Translations under genes and position numbers: made by a program
The notes under the pieces: model-generated
Database searches by the model: none
What the model was told of the DNA's origin: nothing
What the model saw: only the letters and a program-made list of their open reading frames with translations
DNA from: Geomonas azotofigens
Lineage (GTDB): Bacteria; Desulfobacterota; Desulfuromonadia; Geobacterales; Geobacteraceae
DNA: 64,000 nucleotides
Direction: 5' to 3'
Assembly (NCBI RefSeq): GCF_018919395.1
Contig: NZ_JAHLME010000002.1
Coordinates: 1 to 64,000, forward strand
Shown: piece by piece, positions 1 to 7,926 of the stretch
Numbering within the stretch: position 1 is the stretch's first letter
How the letters are laid out: each line of letters opens with the position of its first letter

Positions 1-1340
1 AGTGATGATGAGAGACGTAGCGTACGCACAAAGCGAGGCCCAGAGGATGCTGAACCTGCTCCTGACCCCGGAGCACGAGGTTCCGGCGGCGGAGCGCGAA
101 AAGATCGAGCAGGAGACCGTGGAGAACTTCGCCAACCACATCAACAAGGGGTGGCTCAAGTACAGAAAATCGATGACCGAGGCGGGCGACTACGCCTCCG
201 TCGAGTGGACCGGGCAGGGTTCCGTCCTCACCGACACCCGCGGCCGCGAGTTCATCGACGTTCTCGGCGGCTTCGGGCTCTACTCCGCCGGGATCAGGCA
301 TCCCAAGATCGTCGCCGCCGCCAAGGCGCAGCTCGACCGCAGCCCCCAGTACAGCCAGGAGATGCTCGACCCCCTGCGCGCGCACCTGGGCAAGGTGCTC
401 GCCCACCTGCTCCCCGGCGACATCCAGTACGGCTTCTTCATCAACTCCGGCACCGAGGCGGTGGACGGCGCCATGAAACTCGCCAAACTCTACACCGGCA
501 AGGCCGGTTTCATCTCCACCGAGCGCGCCTTCCACGGCAAGACCCTCGGCCCGCTCACCCTTATGGGGAAGGCGACGTACCGCGAGCCGCTTTTGCCGCT
601 TCTGGGCAACGTGCGCCACGTCCCCTACGGCGACGCCGCGGCTGTGGAGAAAGCGATACAGTCGGCGCACCAGGTCGGCGACGGCATCGCCGCCATGATC
701 GCCGAGCCGATCCAGGGGGAGGCGGGCGCCATCATCCCGCCGGACGACTACTGGCCGAAACTGAGGGAGATCTGCGACAAGTACGGCGTGCTCCTCATCG
801 CCGATGAAGTCCAGACCGGCCTGGGCCGCACCGGCACCCTCTTCGGGGTGGACCACTGGAACGTGGTGCCCGACATCATCTGCCTGGGCAAGGCCCTGGG
901 CGGCGGCGTCATCCCCTGCTCCGGTTTCTTCGCCAGCAAGAAGGTGTGGGAATGCATGGAACCGAACCCCTTCATGCACTCCACCACCACCGGCGGCAAC
1001 CCGATCGCCTGCGCGGCGGCGCTCGCCTACATCAACGTGATGCTGGAAGAGAATCTGCCGCGCCAGGCTGCCGAGAAAGGGGAGTACATCCTCTCGAAAC
1101 TGGAGGGACTGAAGGCGAAGTACCCGCAGGTGCTGAAGGAAGTGCGCGGCAAGGGTCTCCTGATCGGCATGGACTTCTCCACCGACGAGATGGGGTGGCA
1201 GGTCGCCTCGGGCATGTTCACCCGCCGCGTGCTGACCGCCGGCACTTTCAACAACGCGAAGAGCATCAGGATCGAGCCTGCCCTCACCATCAGCTACGAG
1301 TTGATCGACGAGATGCTGGTCAGGCTCGAAGACGTCTTCA
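1..1340 (+). repeat. Long direct repeat, copy A (aminotransferase gene)
   Basis: Bases 1-1340 match 7927-9266 (offset 7926). By direct reading the two are identical up to 1278. Two substitutions follow at 1279 and 1282, then identity continues to 1340, after which the last codons diverge. The left edge is not visible because the window starts inside the repeat. This indicates a very recent duplication or ongoing gene conversion. Confidence 0.9.
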
Positions 1341-1363
1341 GGAGCATCGAAAGCGAACTCTAG
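5..1363 (+). CDS. patA: Putrescine-type class III aminotransferase, copy 1
   Basis: PLP-dependent fold-type I transaminase, 452 aa. It resembles E. coli putrescine aminotransferase PatA/YgjG along its whole length (N-terminal EYRKS-like segment, LGGFG, SGTEAVDGAMKLAK, EPIQGEAG, DEVQTGLGRTG). The Schiff-base lysine lies in CLGKALGGG (about K296). The expected reaction moves the terminal amine of putrescine or a similar diamine to 2-oxoglutarate, giving an amino-aldehyde and glutamate in the cytoplasm. The first bases of the window match the start region of copy 2 at 7927, so the ATG at 5 is chosen by analogy; a GTG at 2 and an ATG at 8 are alternatives. Promoter and ribosome site lie outside the window. 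It is nearly identical in DNA to the copy at 7931, differing only near the 3' end. The substrate is inferred; cadaverine or another omega-amine is possible. Confidence 0.88.
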   Translation: MMRDVAYAQSEAQRMLNLLLTPEHEVPAAEREKIEQETVENFANHINKGWLKYRKSMTEAGDYASVEWTGQGSVLTDTRGREFIDVLGGFGLYSAGIRHPKIVAAAKAQLDRSPQYSQEMLDPLRAHLGKVLAHLLPGDIQYGFFINSGTEAVDGAMKLAKLYTGKAGFISTERAFHGKTLGPLTLMGKATYREPLLPLLGNVRHVPYGDAAAVEKAIQSAHQVGDGIAAMIAEPIQGEAGAIIPPDDYWPKLREICDKYGVLLIADEVQTGLGRTGTLFGVDHWNVVPDIICLGKALGGGVIPCSGFFASKKVWECMEPNPFMHSTTTGGNPIACAAALAYINVMLEENLPRQAAEKGEYILSKLEGLKAKYPQVLKEVRGKGLLIGMDFSTDEMGWQVASGMFTRRVLTAGTFNNAKSIRIEPALTISYELIDEMLVRLEDVFRSIESEL

Positions 1364-1442
1364 CCCGCAGCGCCCGGGAAGAGCCGGAGCGGAAGCAGGG
1401 TGGGACCAGGGCTGAGTCGGCCACGAAGGATGCCGTAGAACT

Positions 1443-1474
1443 CTTCCCCCCCCCTTTTTGCGAAGGGGGGGAAG
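1443..1474. repeat. Intergenic C/G palindrome (CCCC-TTTGCGAA-GGGG family)
   Basis: A perfect-looking hairpin with arms CTTCCCCC and GGGGGAAG around a TTTTTGCGAA core. The same core with C and G flanks recurs in intergenic DNA near 11099, 28059, 51155 and 60206. It lies in the 254-bp gap between the first aminotransferase and the EamA gene. No other gene is visible in that gap. Confidence 0.7.
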
Positions 1475-1617
1475 TGCTCTACGGCCGACGAATAGCAGAT
1501 ACAATGGAAATCCCGTATGAACCAGTAAAAGGGGGTGTCGCTAATGCGCGCCCCCTTCTTCGGTAATGGCCACTTTGCCGCCATAAACTTCAACCTCTGC
1601 CTCAAAGGTGAACCACC

Positions 1618-2457
1618 ATGATCTCCGTACTCTGCGGTCTCGCCACGGCCTTTTGCTGGGGGACCTGCGACTTCATAGGCGGCACCAGCAGCCGCCGTGC
1701 CGGAGCCTTTGCCATGACCTTGGCCACCATCGCCACCGGTCTCACCCTGCTGGTCCCGGCGGCCCTTCTGGTGCCGGAACCTCCCGCCACGGCATCGGGC
1801 TGGGCGCTGTGCATGCTTGCCGGCGGTTTCGACGCACTCGGCATCCTGCTTTTGTACCGATCCATGACCATTGGCCGCCTGAGCCTCGCCGCTCCATTGT
1901 CCGCGCTCACCGCGGCGGCCCTGCCGGTCATGGTCGGTATGGCCACCCAGGGTGTTCCCGACGGGAAGGTGTTGGCCGGGCTGGCGCTTGCCCTTGTTGC
2001 GGTGTGGTTTCTTTGCCGGGAAAAGACGGAGGGGCCGGTAGAACCGCTCAAGCCGATCCACGTCTGGCTGCCGCTGCTTTCCGGAAGCTGCCTGGGGCTT
2101 TTCCTGGTCCTCATGCATAGCGCGAGCGGCGGCGCGGTGCTCTGGCCGATGGTAGCGGTCCGCTGCGGTGGTGTCCTGGTGCTGCTGCTGTTTCTGGCTG
2201 TCGGGAAACAGGGCGTCGGCGAGTGGGGCGCGCTCCCCTGGCGGTTGGTCCTTCTCAACGGCTTTCTCGACGTTGCCGGCAACGGGTTTTACATCGTGGC
2301 GGGGCAGTCGGGGAGGATGGACGTTGCAGCGGTACTGAGTTCCCTCTTCCCGGGGGCCACCGTCTTTTTAGCCTGGCTGATACTGAAGGAAAGGGTTTCG
2401 CGGCTGCAGATGGGGGGGATTGCGACGGCCCTGGCTGCGATCGCACTTTTAACCTGA
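1618..2457 (+). CDS. EamA/DMT-family inner-membrane transporter
   Basis: A 279-aa, very hydrophobic protein with about ten predicted membrane segments in two similar halves, the hallmark of the drug/metabolite transporter superfamily (EamA domains at roughly 3-135 and 145-277). It starts MISVLCGLATAFCWGTCDFIGG, an N-terminal helix typical of the family, after a modest AAAGGTG ribosome site. The length is usual for a two-EamA protein. Such carriers export or exchange small metabolites, often amino acids or derivatives. The position between amine-catabolic genes suggests a related solute, but the substrate cannot be read from sequence. Confidence 0.85.
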   Translation: MISVLCGLATAFCWGTCDFIGGTSSRRAGAFAMTLATIATGLTLLVPAALLVPEPPATASGWALCMLAGGFDALGILLLYRSMTIGRLSLAAPLSALTAAALPVMVGMATQGVPDGKVLAGLALALVAVWFLCREKTEGPVEPLKPIHVWLPLLSGSCLGLFLVLMHSASGGAVLWPMVAVRCGGVLVLLLFLAVGKQGVGEWGALPWRLVLLNGFLDVAGNGFYIVAGQSGRMDVAAVLSSLFPGATVFLAWLILKERVSRLQMGGIATALAAIALLT

Positions 2458-2480
2458 AGTCGAGGTGGGACAAGGGGGGG

Positions 2481-2705
2481 TTATCCCCCCGAGATCTGCG
2501 GGAGCAGGGCGATGGTGTCGCCCTCCTGCAGTACGTGGTCCAGAGGAACTGGTGCGCCGTTGACCAGGATTACGCCCGGTCCGGGCTCGTTGAACCTGAG
2601 GTCAGCGATGCCTGCCCGCACCGAGGTGCCGGGAGCATACTCGCGCACGGCCACCTTGAACCTTCCGATGCGGTAGTGAGCGAAAAGCTTGATGGTTACT
2701 TTCAT
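2481..2705 (-). CDS. MoaD/ThiS-family sulfur carrier protein
   Basis: A 74-aa beta-grasp protein beginning MKVTIKLFAHYRIGRF and ending in the diagnostic Gly-Gly (ISGG), the site that is adenylated and thiocarboxylated by an E1-like enzyme. MoaD supplies the dithiolene sulfurs of molybdopterin/tungstopterin and ThiS supplies thiazole sulfur. The FAxYR-like N-terminus and the proximity to a tungsten-type aldehyde oxidoreductase (14661) favour a MoaD-type role dedicated to tungstopterin. No E1 or MoaE homologue is adjacent, so it must share a partner encoded elsewhere; the nearest E1-like protein is at 54441. It converges on the EamA gene, and its stop lies in a G6-TTAT-C6 hairpin. Confidence 0.8.
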   Translation of the reverse strand: MKVTIKLFAHYRIGRFKVAVREYAPGTSVRAGIADLRFNEPGPGVILVNGAPVPLDHVLQEGDTIALLPQISGG

Positions 2706-2766
2706 GCACCCTCCCGATGCTGAAGCGGCGCGGCCGGCAGGAGGTCCCCGCCGACCGCGTGCGGGA

Positions 2767-4068
2767 CTATCCCCTCAGCTCCTGCAGGGATTCCTCAAGG
2801 ATGGACATGCCGCGTTCCAACTCGGCGTCGGTGATAACCAGCGGCATCAGGGTACGGATGACGTTGCCGTGGTTGCCGCAGGAAAGGACCACCAGGCCCT
2901 TGTCGTAGCAAAGGCTTACCAGCTTCTTCGCCTCGGCCGCCGCCGGCTCCCTGGTCTCACGGTCGCGCACCAGCTCCAGCGCCAGCATCGGCCCCTTGCC
3001 GCGCACCTCTCCGATGATCTCGTAGCGCTTTTGCATTTCGTCGAAGCGGGCGCGCATCTTCACGCCGAGCTCCTCGGCCCGTTCCAGCAGGCCATCCTCG
3101 GTGAAAATCTCCAGCACCGCCTGGGCCGCGGCCAGGGCGATTGGGTTCCCGCCGTAGGTCCCTCCGAGCCCCCCCACGTGAGGCGCGCTCATCACCTCGG
3201 CCCGTCCGGTCACCGCGGAGATGGGGAGACCGCCCCCGAGACTCTTGGCAGTGGTGACCAAGTCAGGAACGACACCCCAGTGGTCGATGGCGAACAGCTT
3301 GCCGGTGCGCCCCATTCCGGTCTGCACCTCATCGATGATCAGCATGATGCCGTGTTTGTCGCAGATCTGGCGCAGCCTGGGGAAGTATTCGGGCGGCGGC
3401 GTGACGAAGCCCCCCTCCCCCTGGATAGGTTCGGCGATGACCGCCGCAGTCTTCTCGGCGGCGACGTGGCTTATGAAGAATTCTTCCAGGTGCTCGGCGC
3501 AGGCCGTGTTGCAGCTGGGGTGCTTGAGCCCGAAGGGGCAGCGGTAGCAGTAGGCGTAGGGCATCCGGTACACTTCCGGCGCGAAGGGCCCGAAACCGAG
3601 CTTATACGGCTTCACCTTGCTGGTAAGGGTCATGGTGAGGTTGGTGCGTCCGTGGAAACCGTTCTCGAAAGCGATAACCGAGGGGCGCCCGGTGGCGTGG
3701 CGGGCGATCTTGATGGCGTTCTCCACCGCCTCCGCCCCGGAGTTGAGAAAGATGGTCATCTTGTCCCCATCGCCGGGCGCCAGTTCGTTCAGCCTTGCCG
3801 CGAGGTCGACGTAGAGGTCGTAGGGAACGATGTGGAAGCAGGTGTGCAGGAACTTCTCGGCCTGGTCCTTCACAGCGGCGACGACCTTGGGATGGCAGTG
3901 CCCGACGTTGGCAACGCCGATCCCACCGGCGAAGTCAATCAGTTCACGCCCCTCGGTATCAACGATAATGGCGCCGCGGGCCTCCTTAACGTAAGACGGG
4001 GACAGGACGCTCACCCCGGGTGGAACATGCTTGTTACGCAACGCTTGCGAGACTTCTCTGGTTCTCAT
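2767..4068 (-). CDS. gabT: 4-aminobutyrate-type aminotransferase (class III)
   Basis: A 433-aa PLP-dependent class III transaminase similar to bacterial GABA aminotransferases: NSGAEAVENAIKIAR, EPIQGEGGF, DEVQTGMGRTGK, catalytic lysine in TTAKSLGGGLP (K275). The expected reaction converts GABA plus 2-oxoglutarate to succinate semialdehyde plus glutamate. A four-cysteine insertion (C174, C177, C186, C190) lies between the conserved blocks. A similar insertion occurs in some GabT proteins and could bind metal or an iron-sulfur cluster. The start is set by AAGGAG nine bases upstream. It is divergent from the sigma-54 activator at 4575 and logically follows the putrescine transaminase step. Other omega-amino acids remain possible substrates. 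Confidence 0.87.
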   Translation of the reverse strand: MRTREVSQALRNKHVPPGVSVLSPSYVKEARGAIIVDTEGRELIDFAGGIGVANVGHCHPKVVAAVKDQAEKFLHTCFHIVPYDLYVDLAARLNELAPGDGDKMTIFLNSGAEAVENAIKIARHATGRPSVIAFENGFHGRTNLTMTLTSKVKPYKLGFGPFAPEVYRMPYAYCYRCPFGLKHPSCNTACAEHLEEFFISHVAAEKTAAVIAEPIQGEGGFVTPPPEYFPRLRQICDKHGIMLIIDEVQTGMGRTGKLFAIDHWGVVPDLVTTAKSLGGGLPISAVTGRAEVMSAPHVGGLGGTYGGNPIALAAAQAVLEIFTEDGLLERAEELGVKMRARFDEMQKRYEIIGEVRGKGPMLALELVRDRETREPAAAEAKKLVSLCYDKGLVVLSCGNHGNVIRTLMPLVITDAELERGMSILEESLQELRG

Positions 4069-4574
4069 CGATTCTGACTCCTTTGACTAAAGATGATGGC
4101 ACGCGCGCCCGGTGCATGCCGCCGGGCACCAGGTAACCAGCGTTATCAAGGAACGTACCAAACACCCCCTGCCCAGTCCCCCCCCCTCTTTAGACCGTTT
4201 TCCCCAGCGTTACAGCGCACAGCCCCCGGACCGCCCCACGAAGCCTCCAGGATGCGGTGATCGGGTGATGTAATGTTGCATCCGGGATGCACAGCGGCAT
4301 CACCCCGCGCATCAGTGTTAGCCTCTTCTCAGGCAAGTCCTGCACGGCCGGGGCGGGTACCCGCAGCTCCGCCGGGAGGCCCGCCCGTCAACTGCGCCTG
4401 AAAAGGCGCAAATCTTCGCGCTTCCCGGATGAATTGCGCTCCTCAGTGCAGACCGTATACGGAACCGGCGCGAAACGTGAATACTACCGTGCGCCGTATT
4501 CCTTCTTGCATTTTTGATGCAGCTATGCATTTATTGACACATCATGGCCAAAAGCGCCGTGTCAGGAGACCCAG
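4069..4574. promoter_or_regulatory. Divergent control region between gabT and the sigma-54 activator
   Basis: This 506-bp region holds no convincing gene. It contains a 15-bp dyad TGCATCCGGGATGCA (4277-4291) and a 10-bp perfect palindrome CCGTATACGG (4453-4462). Both resemble sites in front of other genes of the island. No properly spaced -24/-12 element was found on either strand, so both genes may use sigma-70-type promoters or promoters I could not recognise. Confidence 0.45.
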
Positions 4575-6356
4575 ATGACCGTTATCGCCGATTTCGTGGG
4601 CGAATCCGCCCCCACCGCGGAGCAGCTTCACCAGGACGCTTTCAACGCAGCGCAGTACAACGCCATGGGCGACGGCATCATATCGGTTGATACCGCCGGG
4701 ACGGTGCTGCTGTCCGACCGCGTCAGCCGGGTAAGCCTCGACATCTACCCGGGGAGTTCCCTGAGGGAACAGTTCCCTGCCCTGTGGAGTAAGGTGGTGG
4801 AGACCATGCGCGACCGCAGGCCCCGCTTCGAGTTGTCGGTGCAAAGGGGCGAAGCGAGCTTCCTGGTCACCGTGAGCCCGGTCATGGTCGATGACGAGGT
4901 CTCCGGCGCGATTTGCGTCTTCGTGGAAAATACCGATCTCGAGATCATGACCCGGCAGTTGCGCTCTTTCCGGGAGCTCACCAAGGAACTGGCGGCCATC
5001 ATCGACTCCTCATCGGAGGGGCTCTGGGTTTTCGACGGCTACGGCGTGGTGCTGCGCATCAACCCGGCCGCCGAGCGCAACAACCGCGTCAAGAAGGAGG
5101 TCGTAGTCGGGCTCACCGCGCGCGAGCTGATCGAACAGGGATACATGGAGCGTTCGCCGGCACTGGAGGTGCTTGGCTCCAAGGGCGTGGTCAACATGCT
5201 GGTCAACGAGGGGAACCGGAAGCTGATCGTCACCGGCACGCCGGTCTTCGGCGACGAAGGGGGAATCATCAGGGTGGTGGTCTCGGAGCGAGACATCACC
5301 GAGATCGACAAGCTGCAGCGCGAGCTCGAGGACCAGGAGGCCATCAAGGGGCAATTCTGGCACCACATGCTTGAGCAGCAGCAGGCCGAGCTCGCCTCGC
5401 AGACCATCATCGCCAAGAGTCCGCGCATGATCACCGCCCTGCGTCAGGCGGTCAAGGTGAGCTCCGCAGACTCGACCGTATTGATCCACGGTGAATCCGG
5501 TGTCGGCAAGGGGCTCTTTGCCGACCTGATCCACAAGAACTCGAGCCGCAGCGCCAAGCCCATCATCAAGCTCAACTGTGGCGCCATCCCGGAGTCGCTC
5601 ATCGAGTCGGAACTTTTCGGACACGAGCGCGGCGCCTTCACAGGCGCCCAGACGGCGAAGCCGGGCTACCTGGAACTCGCCGATAACGGCATCCTCTTCC
5701 TGGACGAGATAGCGGAACTCCCGCTCGCCTCCCAAGTGAAACTCCTGCGCTTTCTCGAGGACGGGCGGGTAACGAGGCTTGGCGGGACCACCGGGCGGAC
5801 AGTCGACGTGCGCATCATCGCCGCCACCCACCGCGACCTGGAAAAGATGGTGGTGGAAAAAACCTTTCGCCTCGACCTCTATTACCGCCTCAACGTGATC
5901 CCGCTCTACATCCCGGCCCTGCGCGAGCGCCAGGAATGCCTGCTACCGCTCATCCGTCACTATATCGACTATTTCAGCCAGAAGGTCGGCAAGCAAAAGA
6001 GGCTGGCGCGCGCCGCCCTCGACGCCCTGCTCGCCTACGGCTATCCCGGCAACGTGCGGGAGTTGATGAACCTGTGCGAGCGACTGGTGGTCATGTCAGA
6101 GACCGAGGTGATCGACCTGCAGGACCTCCCGAAGCAGCTTTTCGGGAGCCCGGAAGAAAAGCCGCTGTCGCAGTCGGAGCAGACCCTGCCGGTGTGGCCC
6201 GTCGACATGACCCTGGAACAGATCCTGGAGAGCGTGGAACGATCGCTGCTGAGCGACGCCATGAAAGAGCACGGCAACCAGTACCGCATCGCGGAGGCAC
6301 TGGGGATCAACCAGTCCACAGTGGCCCGCAAGCTAAAGAAATACGGCATCTCCTAG
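4575..6356 (+). CDS. PAS-domain sigma-54-dependent activator with TyrR-type HTH
   Basis: A 593-aa bacterial enhancer-binding protein. Two PAS-like sensor domains occupy about residues 20-120 and 130-245. A short coiled linker leads to the AAA+ sigma-54 interaction domain (about 285-510) with Walker A GESGVGKG near 305, the sigma-54 contact loop GAFTGA near 352 and Walker B ILFLDEIAE. The C-terminus (about 548-593) is a TyrR/Fis-like helix-turn-helix (QYRIAEALGINQSTVARKLKK). There is no receiver domain, so it probably senses a ligand or redox state through PAS rather than through a kinase. It is flanked by aminotransferase, porin and dehydrogenase genes, several with sigma-54 promoters, which makes it the likely activator of amine catabolism. 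The ATG follows AGGAGACCCAG. Confidence 0.88.
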   Translation: MTVIADFVGESAPTAEQLHQDAFNAAQYNAMGDGIISVDTAGTVLLSDRVSRVSLDIYPGSSLREQFPALWSKVVETMRDRRPRFELSVQRGEASFLVTVSPVMVDDEVSGAICVFVENTDLEIMTRQLRSFRELTKELAAIIDSSSEGLWVFDGYGVVLRINPAAERNNRVKKEVVVGLTARELIEQGYMERSPALEVLGSKGVVNMLVNEGNRKLIVTGTPVFGDEGGIIRVVVSERDITEIDKLQRELEDQEAIKGQFWHHMLEQQQAELASQTIIAKSPRMITALRQAVKVSSADSTVLIHGESGVGKGLFADLIHKNSSRSAKPIIKLNCGAIPESLIESELFGHERGAFTGAQTAKPGYLELADNGILFLDEIAELPLASQVKLLRFLEDGRVTRLGGTTGRTVDVRIIAATHRDLEKMVVEKTFRLDLYYRLNVIPLYIPALRERQECLLPLIRHYIDYFSQKVGKQKRLARAALDALLAYGYPGNVRELMNLCERLVVMSETEVIDLQDLPKQLFGSPEEKPLSQSEQTLPVWPVDMTLEQILESVERSLLSDAMKEHGNQYRIAEALGINQSTVARKLKKYGIS

Positions 6357-6584
6357 CTTCCCCAAAGCCCTCTACCCAAAGCGGCGGATGCCTCGCCGCA
6401 TCCTTGATTCCGGTTTGCATCAAACAGGGGTTGGCGGCAACCGCCCCACCCCTCGCCCGTCACCCCGCAGTGCCCTGCGATTCCCCCTTCACAGCCTGAA
6501 GCGGCCCAACCGGGTGGCGAATAGTGGTTTTTTCCGCGCTCCTGCCGACAATCTCCCCTGGTTCCCGCCATCCGTATACGCATC

Positions 6585-6600
6585 TGGCACGCCTCGTGCT
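6585..6600 (+). promoter_or_regulatory. Sigma-54 (-24/-12) promoter for the outer-membrane protein
   Basis: TGGCACGCCTCGTGCT has the invariant GG and GC separated by exactly 10 bp and matches the TGGCAC...TGC consensus well. It lies 88 bp before the start at 6688. A CCGTATACGC motif sits directly upstream (6572-6581). The 331-bp gap (6357-6687) holds no gene. Confidence 0.75.
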
Positions 6601-6687
6601 GACCATCCCGCCCAAAAGTCCCTCATTAGCAAATTACACATGCAGAGCAACCGTAAAAAACTGTTGTATCACCCAAAGGAGGAAGAG

Positions 6688-7488
6688 ATGAGCAAAAGCG
6701 GTCTATTGGCAGCAGCGTTGGTACTGATGTTAGGTTCGGCGGTAATGGCGGCGGATGGCGACCCGCACGCGAAGGGGGAGGCGCCCGCCCTTCCGCCCGG
6801 GCCGAAGGTGAACGGCGACGCGTACATCGGGGTCATGAACAAATACCTGTTCCGCGGCAACCAGCTCAACGCGCACAGTTCCTTCGTCACCCAGGGAGGG
6901 ATGGATCTTACCTACAACTCCTTCACCTTCAGCTACTGGTTCAACAACCAGAACCGCGCCAACGGGTATGCCAAGGCGAAGACCACCGAGAACGACGCCA
7001 TCGTCAACTACGCCATCCCGGAGCTTCTGAAGGATGTCACCATCAACGTGGGCGCCCAGTACTTCTCGCTCGATGCGGCTGAGGATACCGCAGAGTTCTA
7101 CGCGCGTGCCACCTACAGCACCCTCCTCAACCCGACCCTCGGGATCTACTGGGACTTCCTGGAGGCGCGCAACGACGGTCTCTTCTATACCGCCTCGGTC
7201 GCCCAACCCGTACCCCTCATCAACGAGAAGCTGACCCTGAACCTGGGCGCGCTGGTCTCCTACAACCAGCACAACCCAAGCGCCGCCTACACCGACCTCG
7301 ATTCCCGCAGCGGCATCTACAGCGACTGGCACAACTTCGAACTCTCCGCCACCCTCGACTACAAGCCGTTAGACAATGTGACCATCACACCCTCCTATAC
7401 CTTCTCCGATCACCTGAGCAGCAACGCCAAAAACGTCGGCATAGGTGCGAAAAACTGCTACGGCATCAAGGCCATGCTTTCCTTCTAA
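6688..7488 (+). CDS. Outer-membrane beta-barrel protein (TIGR02001-like)
   Basis: A 266-aa secreted protein. A Sec signal peptide (MSKSGLLAAALVLMLGSAVMA) is followed by alternating, aromatic-rich strands such as GDAYIGVMNKYLFRGNQLN and a terminal segment ending in phenylalanine (GIKAMLSF), typical of outer-membrane barrels. It resembles the TorF/TIGR02001 putative outer-membrane family of proteobacteria. The start at 6688 is chosen because GGAGGAAG precedes it and the signal peptide begins there; a longer upstream frame has no coding character. It follows a sigma-54 promoter and precedes the second aminotransferase, which suggests passage of an amine or amino acid through the outer membrane. 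The solute is inferred from context only. Confidence 0.8.
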   Translation: MSKSGLLAAALVLMLGSAVMAADGDPHAKGEAPALPPGPKVNGDAYIGVMNKYLFRGNQLNAHSSFVTQGGMDLTYNSFTFSYWFNNQNRANGYAKAKTTENDAIVNYAIPELLKDVTINVGAQYFSLDAAEDTAEFYARATYSTLLNPTLGIYWDFLEARNDGLFYTASVAQPVPLINEKLTLNLGALVSYNQHNPSAAYTDLDSRSGIYSDWHNFELSATLDYKPLDNVTITPSYTFSDHLSSNAKNVGIGAKNCYGIKAMLSF

Positions 7489-7505
7489 GTCGCCCGCCGA
7501 TTTCC

Positions 7506-7528
7506 CAGGGGGGGTGCGCCCCCCCCTG
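7506..7528. other. Very strong G/C hairpin after the outer-membrane gene
   Basis: CAGGGGGGG pairs with CCCCCCCCTG around a tiny loop, 17 bp after the stop codon. There is no U-tract, so a factor-independent terminator is uncertain. It could stabilise the mRNA 3' end. Confidence 0.5.
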
Positions 7529-7611
7529 CCCCTCCCTGCAACCCTCTGTCGTCCCCCTCCCTGCAGCATGCCGGCAAGCTCCTACGCACCCCAAATGCCC
7601 CGCTTCATGAT

Positions 7612-7654
7612 CTCGGATGCAAAGACGCAGCAAAGATGCGGCAATGCATCCGAG
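7612..7654. promoter_or_regulatory. Inverted repeat CTCGGATGCA / TGCATCCGAG
   Basis: Two perfectly complementary 10-bp arms (7612-7621 and 7645-7654) are separated by 23 bp in the 440-bp gap upstream of the second aminotransferase. The TGCATCC half-site also forms the dyad at 4277-4291. It may be a binding site for the sigma-54 activator or part of a transcript 3' hairpin. Confidence 0.4.
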
Positions 7655-7753
7655 GCGATGCCCAGGGGAATTGTTCGTCGCCCCGATCTTGGGTTCGTCC
7701 AGGGGGGGAGGAAAAAAAATCGCATTCACCGGGGGACCTCCTTTTGCAATTCA

Positions 7754-7789
7754 CGTATACGAAATATCGTTTTATATCAGCCGTATACC
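7754..7789. promoter_or_regulatory. Paired CGTATAC palindromes, candidate enhancer sites
   Basis: ACGTATACGA (7753-7762 region) and CCGTATACCC (7781-7790) are spaced 28 bp centre to centre, about 75-105 bp upstream of the -24 box at 7863. This is the normal location for enhancer-binding-protein sites. The same core lies near 4453, 6572 and 9330 in the same gene island. Confidence 0.45.
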
Positions 7790-7862
7790 CAAAAAGCGAC
7801 GGGTCCCTCGGCAGTTGCGAGGAGGCTTTCCGTCGACTTCTCCAATTGCTAACGTTTGGGCA

Positions 7863-7878
7863 TGGCATATCACGTGCA
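7863..7878 (+). promoter_or_regulatory. Sigma-54 (-24/-12) promoter for the second aminotransferase
   Basis: TGGCATATCACGTGCA has GG and GC separated by 10 bp, 53 bp before the start codon at 7931. The rest of the leader contains no gene. Confidence 0.72.
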
Positions 7879-7926
7879 AAATTAGAATGCGATATCACAT
7901 CGCATTTTGCAGCTCAAAGGAGATTT

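Noticed and set aside
1566-1585. TGGCCACTTTGCC before the EamA gene as a sigma-54 element
   Set aside because: GG to GC spacing is only about 7 bp.
2474-2490. Bidirectional terminator between the EamA gene and the MoaD-like gene
   Set aside because: The G6-TTAT-C6 hairpin overlaps the MoaD stop codon and has no U-tract on either side.
4097-4116. TGGCACG followed by GGTGCA upstream of gabT, looking like a sigma-54 promoter
   Set aside because: GG and GC are 14 bp apart instead of 10, and it is on the strand opposite to gabT.
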